Source: Pseudomonadota bacterium
GTDB lineage: Bacteria > Desulfobacterota > Desulfovibrionia > Desulfovibrionales > Desulfovibrionaceae
Direction: 5' to 3'
Assembly (NCBI GenBank): GCA_023426275.1
Contig: JAFABC010000175.1
Coordinates: 1-9,323 of the forward strand
DNA: 9,323 nucleotides
The translations under genes and the position numbers were made by a program. The notes below the pieces were generated by a model, which worked only from the letters and a program-made list of their open reading frames with translations, did not search any database and was not told the DNA's origin. Of the stretch, positions 1-6,168 are shown piece by piece (the stretch's first letter is position 1; the number at the start of each line of letters is the position of its first letter).

Positions 1-87
1 GGCTTTGCCTGGGCAAAAATGCGCCACCAAGCGTTCGAGGCCACCAGACACCAAACCACCCGGCCAACAAAATATCCGCCCCCTTTC

Positions 88-139
88 GGGAGAGTCCGAG
101 AGGGGCAGTGCCCCTCTCGGCCGCCGGAGGCATCTTCTC
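88..139 (-). repeat. Palindromic intergenic repeat, copy 1 (REP-like)
   Basis: Read on the minus strand, this element is a conserved head AGAAGATGCCTCCGGCGGCC (within 119-139) running into a hairpin whose 12-base arms are perfect (96-107 and 109-120, one base between). The same head and a hairpin of equal length recur at 9274-9323 on the plus strand. The tail after the hairpin (ACTCT on the minus strand) resembles the ACCTCT after copy 2. The element lies upstream of the HDOD gene. Positions 1-87 before it show no supportable gene, although no frame is closed there. Repetition is seen directly; calling it a dispersed REP-like family is inference. Confidence 0.75.
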
Positions 140-140
140 G

Positions 141-155
141 CGCCGAAGGCATCTT
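141..155 (-). repeat. Degenerate half copy of the repeat head
   Basis: On the minus strand this reads AAGATGCCTTCGGCG, one base different from AAGATGCCTCCGGCG in the head of the two full copies. It lies directly beside copy 1 in the same orientation, without a hairpin of its own. It looks like a partial duplication of the head. Its edge overlaps the proposed -35 box of the HDOD gene promoter by two bases. Confidence 0.55.
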
Positions 156-182
156 GCCGCTCAAGAAGCTTGCCGTTATTAT
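154..182 (+). promoter_or_regulatory. Candidate sigma-70 promoter for the HDOD-kinase operon
   Basis: TTGCCG (154-159, four of six matches to TTGACA) and TATTAT (177-182, five of six matches to TATAAT) are separated by exactly 17 bases. A start near 189 would leave a leader of about 36 bases before the GTG at 225. The -35 box abuts the repeat half copy. It was assigned by eye on consensus and spacing alone. Confidence 0.55.
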
Positions 183-224
183 GCACAGAACACGGTTGGA
201 AGGGTGACCGCCGGAGGGAGAGGC

Positions 225-1466
225 GTGGCGCGCGTCAATATCGATGATCTGCAAACCGGCATGGTGCTGGCGGGCGACGTGCTCGGAAAAAACGGCCGGC
301 TGCTGCTGGCCGGGGGCACGGTGCTGGAGCCGCGTCATCTGCGGGTGCTGCGCATCTGGGGCGCAAGCGAGGTGGCCGTTGCCGAGGCTGTCTCCGGGCC
401 GGCCGCGGCGCTTTCCCCCGCCGGTTTGGAGGGGGAGGGTGATCGCTACGCGGCCGCGCGCGCGTTTCTGGAGCCCCGCTTCGCCATTGCCGATCGCACC
501 CAGCCGGCCATGGCGGCCCTGTTCGACGCCTGTTTGCGCGAATTGGCGGAAAGCGAGGCCTGCCTGCTGCCCCCCACGCCGCCCGAGGCCTCCGGGGCGG
601 CCGCGTTGCCGCCGGACGCGCCGGCCGACGTGCCGGCCGATCCCGGGACGCTCGTGACCGACGATCCTTCCCTGGCCAGTTTTCCGGACATCTATTTCCG
701 TCTCAGGGACGCCATCGACGATCCCCGGACCTCGGCCGGCCAGATCGCCGACATCATCGGCACCGATCCCGGCCTGGCGGCGACCCTGCTGCGTCTGGCC
801 AACAGCCCTTTTTACGGCCTGTCCCGGCCCATCGATTCCCTGGCCCGGGGCGTGCTGCTCATCGGGGCCGGGGAACTGGCCCAGCTGGCCCTGGGCGTGT
901 CCGTGGTGGAGCGCTTCCGCGACATCCCCTCCGGCTGCCTGAACATGCGCCAGACCTGGGAGCACGCCGTGGGCTGCGGCGCCCTGGCCAGGATTTTGGC
1001 CGCCCACATCGGCGGCCTTCCCCAGGAACAGCTGTTCGTGGCCGGTCTGTTGCACGACCTGGGCCGGCTGGTGCTCATGCGCCGTCTGCCGCGCCACATG
1101 GCCCGGGCCATCGCCCTGGCCCGGGAGCGGCGCACGCCGCTGGCAACGGCCGAACGGGCTGTTTTCGGCTATGACCACGCCGCCGTGGGCCGCACCCTGC
1201 TCGCGCACTGGCGTCTGCCCCCGGCGCTGGCCGTCGCCGTCGGCGGCCATCATGGCGGTCCGGACACCGCCCTGGACGCGGCCATCGTGCACGTGGCCGA
1301 CGTGATGACCGTGGCCGCCGGTTTTGGCAGCAACGGTTCTCCTCTGGTGCCGCCCCTGGCGGAGACGGCCTGGACGGCCCTCGGCCTGGAACCGGGGCTG
1401 GTGCCCGTGGTGCTGTCCCAGGCCAGACGGCAGGTGGGCGACATCGTTTCCTCCCTGCTCGGATGA
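225..1466 (+). CDS. HDOD-domain signalling protein
   Basis: A protein of 413 residues if translation starts at GTG 225. That start is preferred because GGAGG at 213-217 is seven bases upstream; the frame stays open further upstream, but that stretch runs through the repeat. Residues 1-65 form a small domain (VNIDDLQTGMVLAGDVL, then a G-R-L-L-L-A-G-G segment) of the kind found in front of HD-type domains. Residues 75-145 are alanine/proline-rich and probably a linker. The HDOD domain begins near residue 150 (LASFPDIYFRLRDAI). H247, the H277-D278 pair in LLHDLGRL, H342-H343 and H356/D359 are retained. HDOD domains are generally regarded as non-catalytic relatives of HD phosphohydrolases and serve in signalling, often linked to motility, c-di-GMP or two-component systems; with these residues kept, residual metal binding is possible. 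The stop codon overlaps the start of the downstream kinase, which implies translational coupling and a shared pathway. The domain call is firm; the biological role is unknown. Confidence 0.88.
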   Translation: MARVNIDDLQTGMVLAGDVLGKNGRLLLAGGTVLEPRHLRVLRIWGASEVAVAEAVSGPAAALSPAGLEGEGDRYAAARAFLEPRFAIADRTQPAMAALFDACLRELAESEACLLPPTPPEASGAAALPPDAPADVPADPGTLVTDDPSLASFPDIYFRLRDAIDDPRTSAGQIADIIGTDPGLAATLLRLANSPFYGLSRPIDSLARGVLLIGAGELAQLALGVSVVERFRDIPSGCLNMRQTWEHAVGCGALARILAAHIGGLPQEQLFVAGLLHDLGRLVLMRRLPRHMARAIALARERRTPLATAERAVFGYDHAAVGRTLLAHWRLPPALAVAVGGHHGGPDTALDAAIVHVADVMTVAAGFGSNGSPLVPPLAETAWTALGLEPGLVPVVLSQARRQVGDIVSSLLG

Positions 1467-3103
1467 CCGCCATGGACGACGAGGCGCGGCTGCGATTTCT
1501 CACCGCCCGGGTGGAGAGCCTGACCCGGGAAAAGGAAGAAGCCCTGACCGCCTTGGAAGCGGCCGCCGGGCTGGGCCATTTCGACGCCGCCTATTCCCGT
1601 CTGGAGAACCCGGAACCCATTTTGCGCGACATTGCCGGCCGCGCCCGGGATTTGCTGCCGTTTCGCGCCGTGGCCCTGTATCTGGTCGACGAGGAAACCC
1701 AGGACATGGTCCTGTCCCACGCCGCCGGCGAGCAGGAGGGCTTCGATCCCGAGGCCGAGATCGACGCGCTTATTGGCGACCATTCCTTTTCCCTGGCCCT
1801 GGGTCAGCCGGGGCCGTCGTTTTTCGTCGCCCGGCACGGCGGCGGGCGGCTCATGCTGCACCGGCTGGCCACGCCGTCGCGGGTGCGGGGCATGTTTCTC
1901 GGCCTGTTCGAGGCCGGGGGCAGGCCGGCCTCGGATACGGCCCTGGCCCTGGTGAGCGTGCTGCTCAACGCCGGTGCGGCGGCCCTGGAGAGCTATTTCC
2001 TGTATCGCCACCTGTCGGCCGTCAACCAGGGGCTCGAACGCAAGGTCGCCGCGCGCACGGCCCAGTTACGCCGCGCCTATGACGAACTGCGCGTCATCCT
2101 GGATTCCGTGCCGGCCGGGGTGGTGGTCATCGACCCGGAAGCGCACCGGGTCCTCAATATCAACGCCGCCGGCGCGGCCATGCTCGGCCTGGAGCGCGAA
2201 AGCGTGATCGGCCGGAGCTGCTTCGACTGCTTTTGCTCGGACCGCAACGGCAAGTGCCCCATGGTGGAAGGGGGGCAGCGGGTTGCCAGCCTGGAACGGA
2301 ACATCCGCGACGCCTCGGGCCGGGAAATTCCCATCCTCAAACACGCCGTGTGGGCCTCCCTGGTCGGGCGGGCCTGCATTCTCGAAAGCTTCGTGGACAT
2401 TTCCGAGCAGAAAAAGCTCGAATCCCTGCGCGAGGACGTGGAGCGCATGACCCGCCACGATCTCAAGGCCCCGCTGACCGGCATCATCGGCCTGCCCGAC
2501 GTGCTCATGGGCCAGGACGGCCTGTCCGAGGATCAGCGCGGGTTGTTGGCCCTGATCAAGGAATCCGGCCTGCGGATGCTCGACATGATCAACCTGTCCC
2601 TCGATCTGTATAAGATGGAGGCCGGCACCTACGTCCTCGATCCCCGTCCGGTGGAGGTCTGCCGGGTGCTCGAAAACGTCATGTCCGATCTGCGTCCCCA
2701 CGCCCGGTGCAAGGGCGTCGTTTTCCGGTGCGAAACCGACGGCGGTCCGGGATTGCGCGGTCCGGTCGTGGCGCTTGGCGAAGAACTGCTTTTTTTCTCG
2801 CTTTTCTCCAACCTGCTGAAAAACGCCGTGGAGGCCTCGCCCCAGGAGGGCGAGGTCGTCGTCTCGCTGCTCGGGCGCGACCGCGTCTGGATCGTCCTGC
2901 ACAACGCCGGGGCCGTGCCCCGGGACATCCGGAACACGTTTTTCGACAAGTACGTCACCAGCGGCAAGAGCGGCGGCACCGGCCTTGGCAGCTATAGCGC
3001 CCGGCTCATCGTCCAGCATCTCGGCGGTTCCATCTCCTTTGCCACGGACGAGGACGCCGGCACGACCTTTTTCCTTTCCCTGCCCCGGCCCGACGTTTCG
3101 TGA
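1463..3103 (+). CDS. GAF-PAS sensor histidine kinase with cysteine-cluster PAS
   Basis: A soluble-looking kinase of 546 residues with no evident membrane segment. Its order is: N-terminal coiled coil (about 5-35), GAF-like domain (about 45-190), short coiled coil (about 190-210), PAS domain (about 207-312), HisKA (about 322-385) and HATPase (about 415-545). The phospho-acceptor is H332 in RHDLKAPL. The N box has N454 (LLKNAVEAS) and the G box is GGTGLG at 504-509. There is no receiver domain. The PAS domain carries C253-x2-C256-x-C258-x6-C265-P266, a cluster that could bind a metal, an Fe-S cluster, or respond to redox state; this is inference. The start at ATG 1463 overlaps the HDOD gene stop (ATGA) and lacks a clear Shine-Dalgarno, consistent with translational coupling. 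A second ATG three codons on (1472) is possible. No cognate response regulator lies in the window, so it is an orphan here or signals through the HDOD protein. Confidence 0.9.
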   Translation: MTAMDDEARLRFLTARVESLTREKEEALTALEAAAGLGHFDAAYSRLENPEPILRDIAGRARDLLPFRAVALYLVDEETQDMVLSHAAGEQEGFDPEAEIDALIGDHSFSLALGQPGPSFFVARHGGGRLMLHRLATPSRVRGMFLGLFEAGGRPASDTALALVSVLLNAGAAALESYFLYRHLSAVNQGLERKVAARTAQLRRAYDELRVILDSVPAGVVVIDPEAHRVLNINAAGAAMLGLERESVIGRSCFDCFCSDRNGKCPMVEGGQRVASLERNIRDASGREIPILKHAVWASLVGRACILESFVDISEQKKLESLREDVERMTRHDLKAPLTGIIGLPDVLMGQDGLSEDQRGLLALIKESGLRMLDMINLSLDLYKMEAGTYVLDPRPVEVCRVLENVMSDLRPHARCKGVVFRCETDGGPGLRGPVVALGEELLFFSLFSNLLKNAVEASPQEGEVVVSLLGRDRVWIVLHNAGAVPRDIRNTFFDKYVTSGKSGGTGLGSYSARLIVQHLGGSISFATDEDAGTTFFLSLPRPDVS

Positions 3104-3210
3104 CGGGCGCGTGCCGGGCTTCCGGTTGCCAAGACAGGGGAAATGGGGCAGGACAGGATAAGACGGTCTTCCGTCCTGTTGTTCACCTGCACACCCTCAA
3201 GGAGTCACGT

Positions 3211-3708
3211 ATGAGCGATCTGATCGTCGTGGGCTATGATGATGAATTCAAGGCCGAGGAAGTGCGGCTCAAACTGCTTAAGATGCAAAAGGAATATCTG
3301 GTCGACCTTGAAGACGCCGTCGTGGCCGTCAAGAAAAAGGACGGCAAGGTCAAGCTCAACCAGATGTACCACCTGGCCGCGTCCGGCGCCGTGGGCGGCG
3401 GCTTCTGGGGCGCGCTGATCGGCCTGATCTTCCTGATGCCCGTGCTCGGCGCGGTGGTCGGGGCCGCCTCCGGAGCGGCCGCCGGAGCCCTCTCCGACGT
3501 CGGCATTGATGACGATTTCATGAAAAAACTGGCCGAGACCCTGCAACCGGGCAACTCGGTCCTCTTTGTGCTCATCCGCAAGATGACGGCGGACAAGGTG
3601 CTCGACGAGCTCAAGGGCACGGGCGGCAAGGTCCTGCAGACCTCGCTGTCCCATGACGACGAAACCAAGCTCAAGGAAGCCCTGGCCGCGGCCAAGGCTT
3701 CGTCCTGA
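3211..3708 (+). CDS. DUF1269-type glycine-rich membrane protein
   Basis: A protein of 165 residues starting at ATG 3211, with AAGGAG at 3199-3204 six bases upstream. The N-terminus (MSDLIVVGYDD, then a charged helix AEEVRLKLLKMQKEY) and the C-terminus are soluble. The centre (about 59-94) is a glycine/alanine-rich hydrophobic hairpin, GGGFWGALIG then GAVVGAASGAAAGALSD, typical of a glycine-zipper membrane insertion. This matches the DUF1269 family as I know it. Members are small predicted membrane proteins of unknown function, and some are linked with stress responses. The gene stands alone: 107 bases separate it from the kinase and a strong terminator follows. A short inverted repeat in that gap (ACAGGA 3153-3158, TCCTGT 3174-3179) could weakly separate the two transcripts. 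I saw no convincing promoter. Confidence 0.8.
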   Translation: MSDLIVVGYDDEFKAEEVRLKLLKMQKEYLVDLEDAVVAVKKKDGKVKLNQMYHLAASGAVGGGFWGALIGLIFLMPVLGAVVGAASGAAAGALSDVGIDDDFMKKLAETLQPGNSVLFVLIRKMTADKVLDELKGTGGKVLQTSLSHDDETKLKEALAAAKASS

Positions 3709-3732
3709 TCGATTCCGCTTCCCAAGGCCGAT

Positions 3733-3768
3733 AAAAGGCCCCGCCGCCAGACGCGGCGGGGCCTTTTT
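3733..3768 (+). terminator. Rho-independent terminator after the DUF1269 gene
   Basis: Perfect 15-bp stem (3733-3747 with 3753-3767), loop CAGAC, GC-rich core with AAAA/TTTT at the base and T's to 3768. Because both ends carry A/T runs it could also stop transcription on the minus strand, and so may serve greA, which converges from 3990. Confidence 0.9.
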
Positions 3769-3823
3769 CATCGGAAAGACCGCGACCGGCCCGGCCGTGC
3801 GTTCGCGTCGTCGTCGGGTGCGG

Positions 3824-3854
3824 CAGGGCGGGGGGAGGAATTCCCCCCGCCCTG
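3824..3854. repeat. 12-bp GC-rich hairpin without T-tract
   Basis: CAGGGCGGGGGG (3824-3835) and CCCCCCGCCCTG (3843-3854) pair perfectly around a seven-base loop AGGAATT. Neither flank has a T-run, so it is not a standard intrinsic terminator. It lies between the convergent DUF1269 and greA genes. It may form in the greA 3' transcript and protect it or help termination; that is inference. No gene is visible in the rest of the 3769-3989 gap. Confidence 0.6.
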
Positions 3855-3989
3855 TGAACGGGTTTGGACGAAACGGCGAAGCTTCGGCCCGGCCTGCCAG
3901 GTGTTGGGTAAAAAGGCCGGCGGGATGCGGCGCATGGGCCGCGCGCGGGTGCTGACGGATCGGCTCCGGCGGCGGAAGACGGCGAGGTC

Positions 3990-4472
3990 TTACTTCAGGG
4001 AGCCGTTGAACGTGACGGAGATGATTTCGTAGTTGATCTTGCCGCGCGGGGCGTCCACCACGATTTCGTCGCCTTCTTCCTTGCCAAGCAGCGCCTGGCC
4101 CACGGGCGAGAGGATCGAGATGGTGCCCTTGCTGGGCTCGGCCTCGTCCGGGCCGAGCAGGGTGTATTTTTTCACGTCGCCCGTATCCACGTCCTCGATT
4201 TCGACGGTGGCGCCGAAAATGGCCTGTGAGCCGTTTAACGTGGACAGGTCGATGACATTGAAGCGCGGCATGCGCGATTCGATGAAGTTGATGCGTGCCT
4301 CGAGCATGCCTTGCCGTTCACGAGCGGCATCATAGCCGGCGTTTTCGCGCAAGTCGCCTTCTTCACGGGCTTCCTTGATGGCCAGAATCACCTCCGGCCG
4401 CTCTTTTTTCAGGCGTTCAAGTTCACGCTCGAGTTTTTTGTAGCCCTCGACGGTAATAGGAATGCTGTCCAT
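3990..4472 (-). CDS. greA: Transcription elongation factor GreA
   Basis: A protein of 160 residues, about the family's usual length. It binds in the RNA polymerase secondary channel and stimulates cleavage of backtracked RNA so that stalled elongation can resume. The N-terminal coiled coil (about 1-75) opens with IPITVEGYKKLERELERLK. The tip carries the acidic pair D40 and E43 in GDLRENAGYDAARE, the residues that coordinate the cleavage Mg2+. The FKBP-like C-terminal domain is about 80-158 (GATVEIEDVDTGDVKKYTLLG ending in the typical YEIISV strand). The usual ENAEY is ENAGY here, a mild change next to the tip. The start ATG (4470-4472 on the plus-strand numbering) has AAGG eight bases upstream. 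It is transcribed alone and divergently from the deoxyribosyltransferase gene. Confidence 0.95.
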   Translation of the reverse strand: MDSIPITVEGYKKLERELERLKKERPEVILAIKEAREEGDLRENAGYDAARERQGMLEARINFIESRMPRFNVIDLSTLNGSQAIFGATVEIEDVDTGDVKKYTLLGPDEAEPSKGTISILSPVGQALLGKEEGDEIVVDAPRGKINYEIISVTFNGSLK

Positions 4473-4496
4473 GCATCATACCTTGCGATCGGTTGG

Positions 4497-4502
4497 ATTG
4501 TA
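4497..4502 (-). promoter_or_regulatory. Possible -10 box for greA
   Basis: On the minus strand this reads TACAAT, five of six matches to TATAAT, 24 bases before the greA ATG. No good -35 box stands at 16-18 bases, so the call rests on the -10 alone. Confidence 0.3.
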
Positions 4503-4635
4503 GGGAAAAAACCAACGACAACGACCCCCGCCCGAACGGGCGCGGTCGCTCCATGGTCGTGGGGGACAACAGGTCACGGACGATCCTTGAGTAGACCATC
4601 GCCTGTCGGCGGTCAAGCCCGGCCGGGGGCGGCCG

Positions 4636-4672
4636 AGTCCGGCCATGGTTGCCCGGCCGGGAAGGCCGGACT
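4636..4672 (+). repeat. 9-bp inverted repeat in the deoxyribosyltransferase leader
   Basis: AGTCCGGCC (4636-4644) and GGCCGGACT (4664-4672) pair perfectly around a 19-base loop. The repeat ends 44 bases before the ATG at 4717 and has no T-tract. It could be a leader structure or a binding site; GC-rich DNA makes chance repeats of this size less surprising. No clear promoter for the downstream gene was found in the 4473-4716 gap. Confidence 0.4.
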
Positions 4673-4716
4673 ATGGTGCGCCGGGCGGTTGTCCCATACG
4701 ATTCCCGGAGGCTTTC

Positions 4717-5169
4717 ATGCGTGTGTACCTTGCCGGTCCGCTGTTCACCCTGGCCGAACGCCGCTTCATGGCCGCGTTGCGCGATCAGGTCGCCGCCATT
4801 GCCGGCCTTTCCCCCCTGTGGCCCGGCGATCTGTTCGTGGACGACGACCTGGAGGCCATGGGCCCGGCGGCCAAGACGCATATCTTCGACGGCTGCCGGG
4901 CCGGCCTCGGGGACAGCGATCTGGTCGTGGCCGTGCTCGACGGCACCCAGGTGGACGACGGCACGGCCTGGGAACTCGGCTATGCCTACGCCCGGGGCAT
5001 CCCGGCCTGGGGGCTGCGCACGGATTTCCGTGTGGCCGGCGACACGACCCACTCCCTGGTCAATTGCATGATCGAGTGCTCCTGCGGAAAAACCTTCAGA
5101 AGTGTCGAAGCGTTGCTGGAGTCCCTGACCGCCCGGTCCCACGGCGCGGCCGGCCCGGCTGACGGATGA
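4717..5169 (+). CDS. Nucleoside 2-deoxyribosyltransferase-family protein
   Basis: A protein of 150 residues starting at ATG 4717, with GGAGG at 4707-4711 five bases upstream; the frame extends further but lacks support. It matches the nucleoside 2-deoxyribosyltransferase family, which cleaves or swaps the base on 2'-deoxynucleosides in salvage. The signs are MRVYLAGPLF at the N-terminus, a central DLVVAVLDG, and D80-D81-G-T-A-W-E86-L-G-Y-A, where the glutamate is the expected nucleophile. N-C-M-I-E and a C-S-C-G-K segment close to the C-terminus fit the substrate-closing part of the fold, though two nearby cysteines are less usual. Cytoplasmic. It stands alone between greA (divergent) and the unknown gene, with no other salvage gene nearby, so the substrate cannot be inferred. 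A relative acting on modified or non-standard nucleotides is also possible. Confidence 0.82.
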   Translation: MRVYLAGPLFTLAERRFMAALRDQVAAIAGLSPLWPGDLFVDDDLEAMGPAAKTHIFDGCRAGLGDSDLVVAVLDGTQVDDGTAWELGYAYARGIPAWGLRTDFRVAGDTTHSLVNCMIECSCGKTFRSVEALLESLTARSHGAAGPADG

Positions 5170-5181
5170 CCAAAGATTCAT

Positions 5182-5218
5182 TTGCCATGCTGTTACGTTT
5201 GGCATATGGAACGTGACA
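5182..5218 (+). promoter_or_regulatory. Candidate promoter overlapped by a 28-bp operator-like dyad
   Basis: TGTTACGTT (5191-5199) and AACGTGACA (5210-5218) form 9-base arms with one mismatch around ten bases, with CATATG near the centre. The spacing of half-sites suits a dimeric helix-turn-helix regulator. TTGCCA (5182-5187, five of six to TTGACA) and TATGGA (5205-5210, three of six to TATAAT) are 17 bases apart, so the dyad would cover the promoter, as a repressor site would. I do not recognise the half-site as that of a named regulator. A start near 5217 would give a leader of about 60 bases to 5279. Confidence 0.45.
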
Positions 5219-5278
5219 CTGATCGGATAAGACCGCGCGCCTTCGTTGCGCGGAAAATACAATCAGGATGGCGTCAGC

Positions 5279-5641
5279 ATGACGGAAATGTGCCAGGATC
5301 CGCTGTCGTATCTGGTGGAAAGGCTGTGCTGCCGGGTCTATCTTGACAATGGCGGCAACGTGCGTTTGGGGTTTTCCCGGTGGCATGATCTCAAGGACAT
5401 GATGACGGCCCAGGGTATTGCCCGGTCCAACGCCCGGCTGCTGCGCGACCGGTTGCGCCAGGAACAGGCTCCGGCAACGCCCGAATCCCCCGGCGATCCC
5501 GTCGTCCTGCCCGATCCGGCCGCCGCGGCCGCGTTCGTCGGCCCGGTCGCCGCAGATGTCCGCACCGCCCGCACCGCTCCCGCGAAGGACGACACCTGGG
5601 CCGGACATGTCGCCAACGGCGAATTCTGTCCGCTTATCTGA
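5279..5641 (+). CDS. Unrecognised small protein
   Basis: A protein of 120 residues from ATG 5279. AGGA at 5265-5268 lies ten bases upstream, a weak and slightly distant ribosome site. ATG 5288 is an alternative start and a TTG at 5246 in the same frame is less likely. Residues 1-62 look folded: a helix (DPLSYLVERLCC), strands (RVYLDNGGNVRLGF), then a helix-loop-helix (DLKDMMTAQGIARSNARLLRDRLRQE). This helix-strand-strand-helix pattern reminds me of TubC-like docking domains, but that is only a resemblance. Residues 65-105 are proline/alanine-rich and probably disordered. The end is DDTWAGHVANGEFCPLI. It has no signal peptide or membrane segment. A 6-bp hairpin (5233-5238 with 5248-5253) lies in its leader, and the upstream dyad suggests regulated expression. 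Third-position GC is high as in the neighbours, supporting a real gene. Function unknown. Confidence 0.6.
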   Translation: MTEMCQDPLSYLVERLCCRVYLDNGGNVRLGFSRWHDLKDMMTAQGIARSNARLLRDRLRQEQAPATPESPGDPVVLPDPAAAAAFVGPVAADVRTARTAPAKDDTWAGHVANGEFCPLI

Positions 5642-6025
5642 TACGCGCTTTCTTTTTTTCGTGGTCCGCTTGTCGGGCGTGCGCCGTGTTTCGAGGCGGC
5701 CCGCCGGTCGGGGCGTCGCGGTGCGCGAAAGTGCAACCCGCGCGACACGGGGCTGTGCTTTGGGACGCGCAGGCTTCTTTACCGCCTGCCCGGGCGGGAC
5801 GCGCTGTCCGTGAGGGCGGGCCGGACCCTTGCCCGATCGGGAACCGGAGCGGTGCGCCGGAAAGCGGTTTCGCGTTTTGGCGTACCGGGGCACGACGGCA
5901 ACAGGAGCGCAATCAGTCGATTTTTGTTGAAGAGATAGGAAGATGCGGGCGGTCGTCGCACACGCCTTGCCCGGGGCGGGAAGGGCCGAAAAGAGGGTTT
6001 TTCTGGCTTTCGGGTGTGATCGGTG
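5642..6025. other. Non-coding stretch upstream of feoAB
   Basis: About 385 bases with no gene I can support. A T-rich run (TTTCTTTTTTT, 5649-5659) just after the unknown gene may help end its transcript, but no clear stem precedes it. Small palindromes occur, such as CCCGATCGGG near 5833 and CCGAAA/TTTCGG (5986-5991 with 6008-6013), which are not remarkable in such GC-rich DNA. The frame leading into feoA stays open here but its composition and the strong feoA ribosome site argue against translation. Confidence 0.5.
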
Positions 6026-6054
6026 TTGACATTGATATTGAGTATCATTTACAT
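6026..6054 (+). promoter_or_regulatory. feoAB promoter with Fur-box-like operator
   Basis: A perfect -35 box TTGACA (6026-6031) is followed 17 bases later by a poor -10 (TTACAT, 6049-6054). Between them lies GATATTGAGTATCATTTAC (6034-6052), which matches 14 of 19 positions of the classical Fur box, with a perfect inner dyad TGATA-N5-TATCA (6033-6047). A repressor bound here would block the promoter. Fur control of feoAB is well established in many bacteria; here it is inferred from the site. This is also a local AT-rich island in GC-rich surroundings. Confidence 0.75.
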
Positions 6055-6168
6055 CTGCTTCGCGACACGGGCCCACGCCCGCGAGAATCCCCGAGGCGCG
6101 CCACGTGGGCGGGCGACGCGACGTCAGGTTCCGAGCCGGGCCGGCGCGGGAGCATAAGGAGGTTCGCC
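6055..6168 (+). other. GC-rich feoA leader
   Basis: Roughly 105-115 transcribed bases precede feoA if the promoter above is right. GCCCACG (6071-6077) can pair with CGTGGGC (6104-6110). The ribosome site TAAGGAGG (6155-6162) is outside that pairing. I do not recognise a riboswitch class in it. Confidence 0.35.

Noticed and set aside
1..207. 3' end of a gene entering from the left
   Set aside because: Frame 1 is open from the edge to 207, but it crosses the repeat and shows no family features; no frame here can be supported.
108..224. Longer start for the HDOD protein
   Set aside because: The extension runs through the palindromic repeat and the promoter; GTG 225 has GGAGG at the right distance.
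2066..3019. Minus-strand open frame of 317 codons opposite the histidine kinase
   Set aside because: Shadow of the kinase, whose PAS, HisKA and HATPase motifs are all in the plus-strand frame.
4586..4617. TTGACC as -35 for greA with an upstream CTTGA/TCAAG inverted repeat
   Set aside because: The base run 17 bases on (TACTCA) matches only two of six positions of a -10 box; the 5-base arms are likely by chance.
5943..6029. 28-residue open frame ending in CDRC
   Set aside because: The A/G-rich bases before the ATG are too close to act as a ribosome site, and the frame overlaps the feoAB promoter.
5686..6168. N-terminal extension of FeoA
   Set aside because: The frame is open, but FeoA is normally about 75 residues, the ribosome site TAAGGAGG points to 6169, and the promoter with Fur box lies inside the extension.
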